In this document: in pieces, positions 5,045-5,690 of the stretch
How the letters are laid out: the number at the start of each line of letters is the position of its first letter
Numbering within the stretch: the stretch's first letter is position 1
Origin: Akkermansiaceae bacterium
Lineage (GTDB): Bacteria; Verrucomicrobiota; Verrucomicrobiia; Verrucomicrobiales; Akkermansiaceae
Direction: 5' to 3'
NCBI GenBank assembly: GCA_025457805.1
Contig: JALOTR010000223.1
Span: 1 to 5,690 of the forward strand
Length of the DNA: 5,690 nucleotides
Program-made: the position numbers and the translations under genes
The notes under the pieces: generated by a model
The model's database searches: none
Told to the model about the DNA's origin: nothing
What the model saw: the letters and a program-made list of their open reading frames with translations, nothing else

Positions 5045-5069
5045 GCCTACAAAGGGACTAGGCTTTTTT
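5045..5069 (+). terminator. weak plus-strand terminator-like hairpin
   Basis: GCCTA (5045-5049) pairs with TAGGC (5059-5063) over a nine-base loop, and TTTTTT (5064-5069) follows directly. The form suits a plus-strand transcript, but no confident plus-strand gene lies within 2 kb upstream. The stem is short, so chance is a fair explanation. Confidence 0.25.
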
Positions 5070-5110
5070 CATCAGGTGCTCTGGGTATAAGAGTGTGGGC
5101 GAGACGCGCG

Positions 5111-5153
5111 CACTCCTTGAGGCGACAATAAGGTCGCCACTTCTCATGGAGTG
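5111..5153. repeat. nested inverted repeat next to the barrel-gene terminator
   Basis: An outer six-base pair CACTCC/GGAGTG (5111-5116, 5148-5153) encloses an inner six-base pair GGCGAC/GTCGCC (5121-5126, 5133-5138) with a six-base loop. The two stems are separated by 4 and 9 unpaired bases. It lies directly beyond the T tract of the barrel-gene terminator. It could be a leftover second terminator, the stem of a small RNA or chance. Confidence 0.3.
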
Positions 5154-5186
5154 AAATAAAAAAGTGCCGCCGGGGTCCGGCGGCAC
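5154..5186 (-). terminator. strong rho-independent terminator of the barrel gene
   Basis: On the minus strand a perfect 10-base-pair GC-rich stem (5177-5186 with 5164-5173) and a three-base loop are followed at once by TTTTTTATTT (5163-5154). It lies 42 bases past the stop codon of the minus-strand barrel gene. Stem, loop and T run are all textbook. On the plus strand the hairpin has no T run. Confidence 0.92.
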
Positions 5187-5228
5187 CCTTGAAGTGAAGC
5201 AGTCTTATTCGCCGGCAGTCGGAGCGGG

Positions 5229-5690
5229 TTATTGCGGAAACAGGAAGGTGATGCCGAGGCGCAGCCCCCACTCGGGTCCGCCATCGGGCGTTTCGAGGTA
5301 GTAGCGCGCGCCGGCGAATAGCTGCACCGGTTGATCGCCGATTTTGAGGAGCTGGCTGACGATGAAATTGACTGGCACGTTCCACTGCTCGTTCGACCAA
5401 TCATAGGTGGTTTCCGAATTGATCGTGAACGTGGTTTTGGTGGGTGTGATGTAGGAGACGAAGGGCTGGAGGAACGTGGCGTTCACCTCATCTCGGCCAT
5501 CGTCGCCGGCGAAGCTCCAGAGGTGATTGGCAAGGGCGCCGTAGGTCCATGGACCGTCTTGTTTGAGCACCACCGCCGTGGGTCCGGCTCCCCATTTTTC
5601 GGAACCTAACAGTGAATCGGTGGCGGTGGGAACGAGAAACGCGGGACCGATGCCCCAGATGGGATCGCTGGACTTCGGAGAGAAGAAAAA
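5229..5690 (-). CDS. outer-membrane beta-barrel protein, C-terminal part (transporter / Phenol_MetA_deg-like)
   Basis: These are the last 153 residues of a gene whose start lies beyond the right edge; the frame is open to base 5690. The pattern resembles a family of small outer-membrane barrels usually annotated 'transporter' or Phenol_MetA_deg (PF13557-like), whose real substrates are mostly unknown. Visible landmarks are IWGIGPAFLVPTATDSLLG, KWGAGPTAVVLKQDGPW, LANHLWSFAGDD, a run of alternating polar and hydrophobic strands (FLQPFVSYI, FTINSETTYDW, WNVPVNFIVSQLLKI, PVQLFAGARYYL) and the final strand WGLRLGITFLFPQ. Tight aromatic girdles and D/N-G turns fit a barrel inserted by the BAM machinery. 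The GTG at 5573 is an internal valine, not a start. Beyond TAA 5229-5231 the frame continues for seven codons (PAPTAGE) to a second TAA. A strong terminator follows, so this is the last gene of its transcript. Confidence 0.8.
   Translation of the reverse strand, partial: FFFSPKSSDPIWGIGPAFLVPTATDSLLGSEKWGAGPTAVVLKQDGPWTYGALANHLWSFAGDDGRDEVNATFLQPFVSYITPTKTTFTINSETTYDWSNEQWNVPVNFIVSQLLKIGDQPVQLFAGARYYLETPDGGPEWGLRLGITFLFPQ

Larger units (their letters stand above)
4366..5228. other. 863-base spacer without a confident gene
   Basis: Both flanking genes are on the minus strand. From the left it holds the potD-like leader and upstream region (4366-4470), a copy of the ACTGA-unit repeat (4475-4508), a GC-rich stretch with only a separated 7-base inverted pair (CGATCCC 4590-4596, GGGATCG 4639-4645), a CGCCAAG repeat piece (4721-4739), an AT-richer stretch with two overlapping doubtful small ORFs (4762-4902), a non-coding stretch, and inverted repeats plus the terminator of the barrel gene (5045-5186). 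I see no tRNA or rRNA and no recognised structured RNA. Confidence 0.7.

Overview
The window reads as a piece of a GC-rich chromosome of a Gram-negative bacterium, most likely of the Verrucomicrobia (Luteolibacter/Haloferula-like). I infer this from the protein flavour (FHA-transmembrane-Pro/Ala protein, small outer-membrane barrel ending in FLFPQ), from translation starts without Shine-Dalgarno sequences, and above all from intergenic spaces filled with short-period degenerate repeats of the CCACGGAT, ACCACTGA and CGCCAAG types that I associate with that phylum. No database search was possible, so the taxon is inference.

Left part, plus strand: the C-terminal end of a PLP-dependent class I/II aminotransferase (1-255); a single-pass membrane protein with an N-terminal FHA phosphothreonine-binding domain (406-1038); a spacer with a candidate terminator and a 129-bp palindromic repeat element; a secreted D,D-carboxypeptidase of the S11 family (1368-2333) that trims peptidoglycan stem peptides; and an Lrp/AsnC-type amino-acid-responsive regulator (2400-2885), 66 bases downstream of the carboxypeptidase and possibly cotranscribed with it.

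Middle: 2886-3315 has no gene. It holds an inverted-repeat element made of ACTGA-type units and then four arrays of roughly 9-base units in both orientations. Right part, minus strand: a PotD-like polyamine-binding lipoprotein with a Tat-like signal (3316-4365) but no transporter permease or ATPase genes in view; then an 863-base spacer with further repeat copies, an AT-richer stretch carrying two doubtful overlapping small ORFs, and nested inverted repeats; then a strong rho-independent terminator closing the 3' part of an outer-membrane beta-barrel protein (5229 to beyond the window edge).

The genes do not form one obvious pathway. The aminotransferase and Lrp/AsnC regulator would fit amino-acid metabolism, while the carboxypeptidase, lipoprotein and barrel are envelope proteins. 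I found no CRISPR array, transposase, tRNA, rRNA or phage gene, and nothing that amounts to a clear new system. The points most worth following are the repeat mosaic, a 12-base motif shared at the same distance upstream of two genes, and an in-frame second stop behind the barrel gene.
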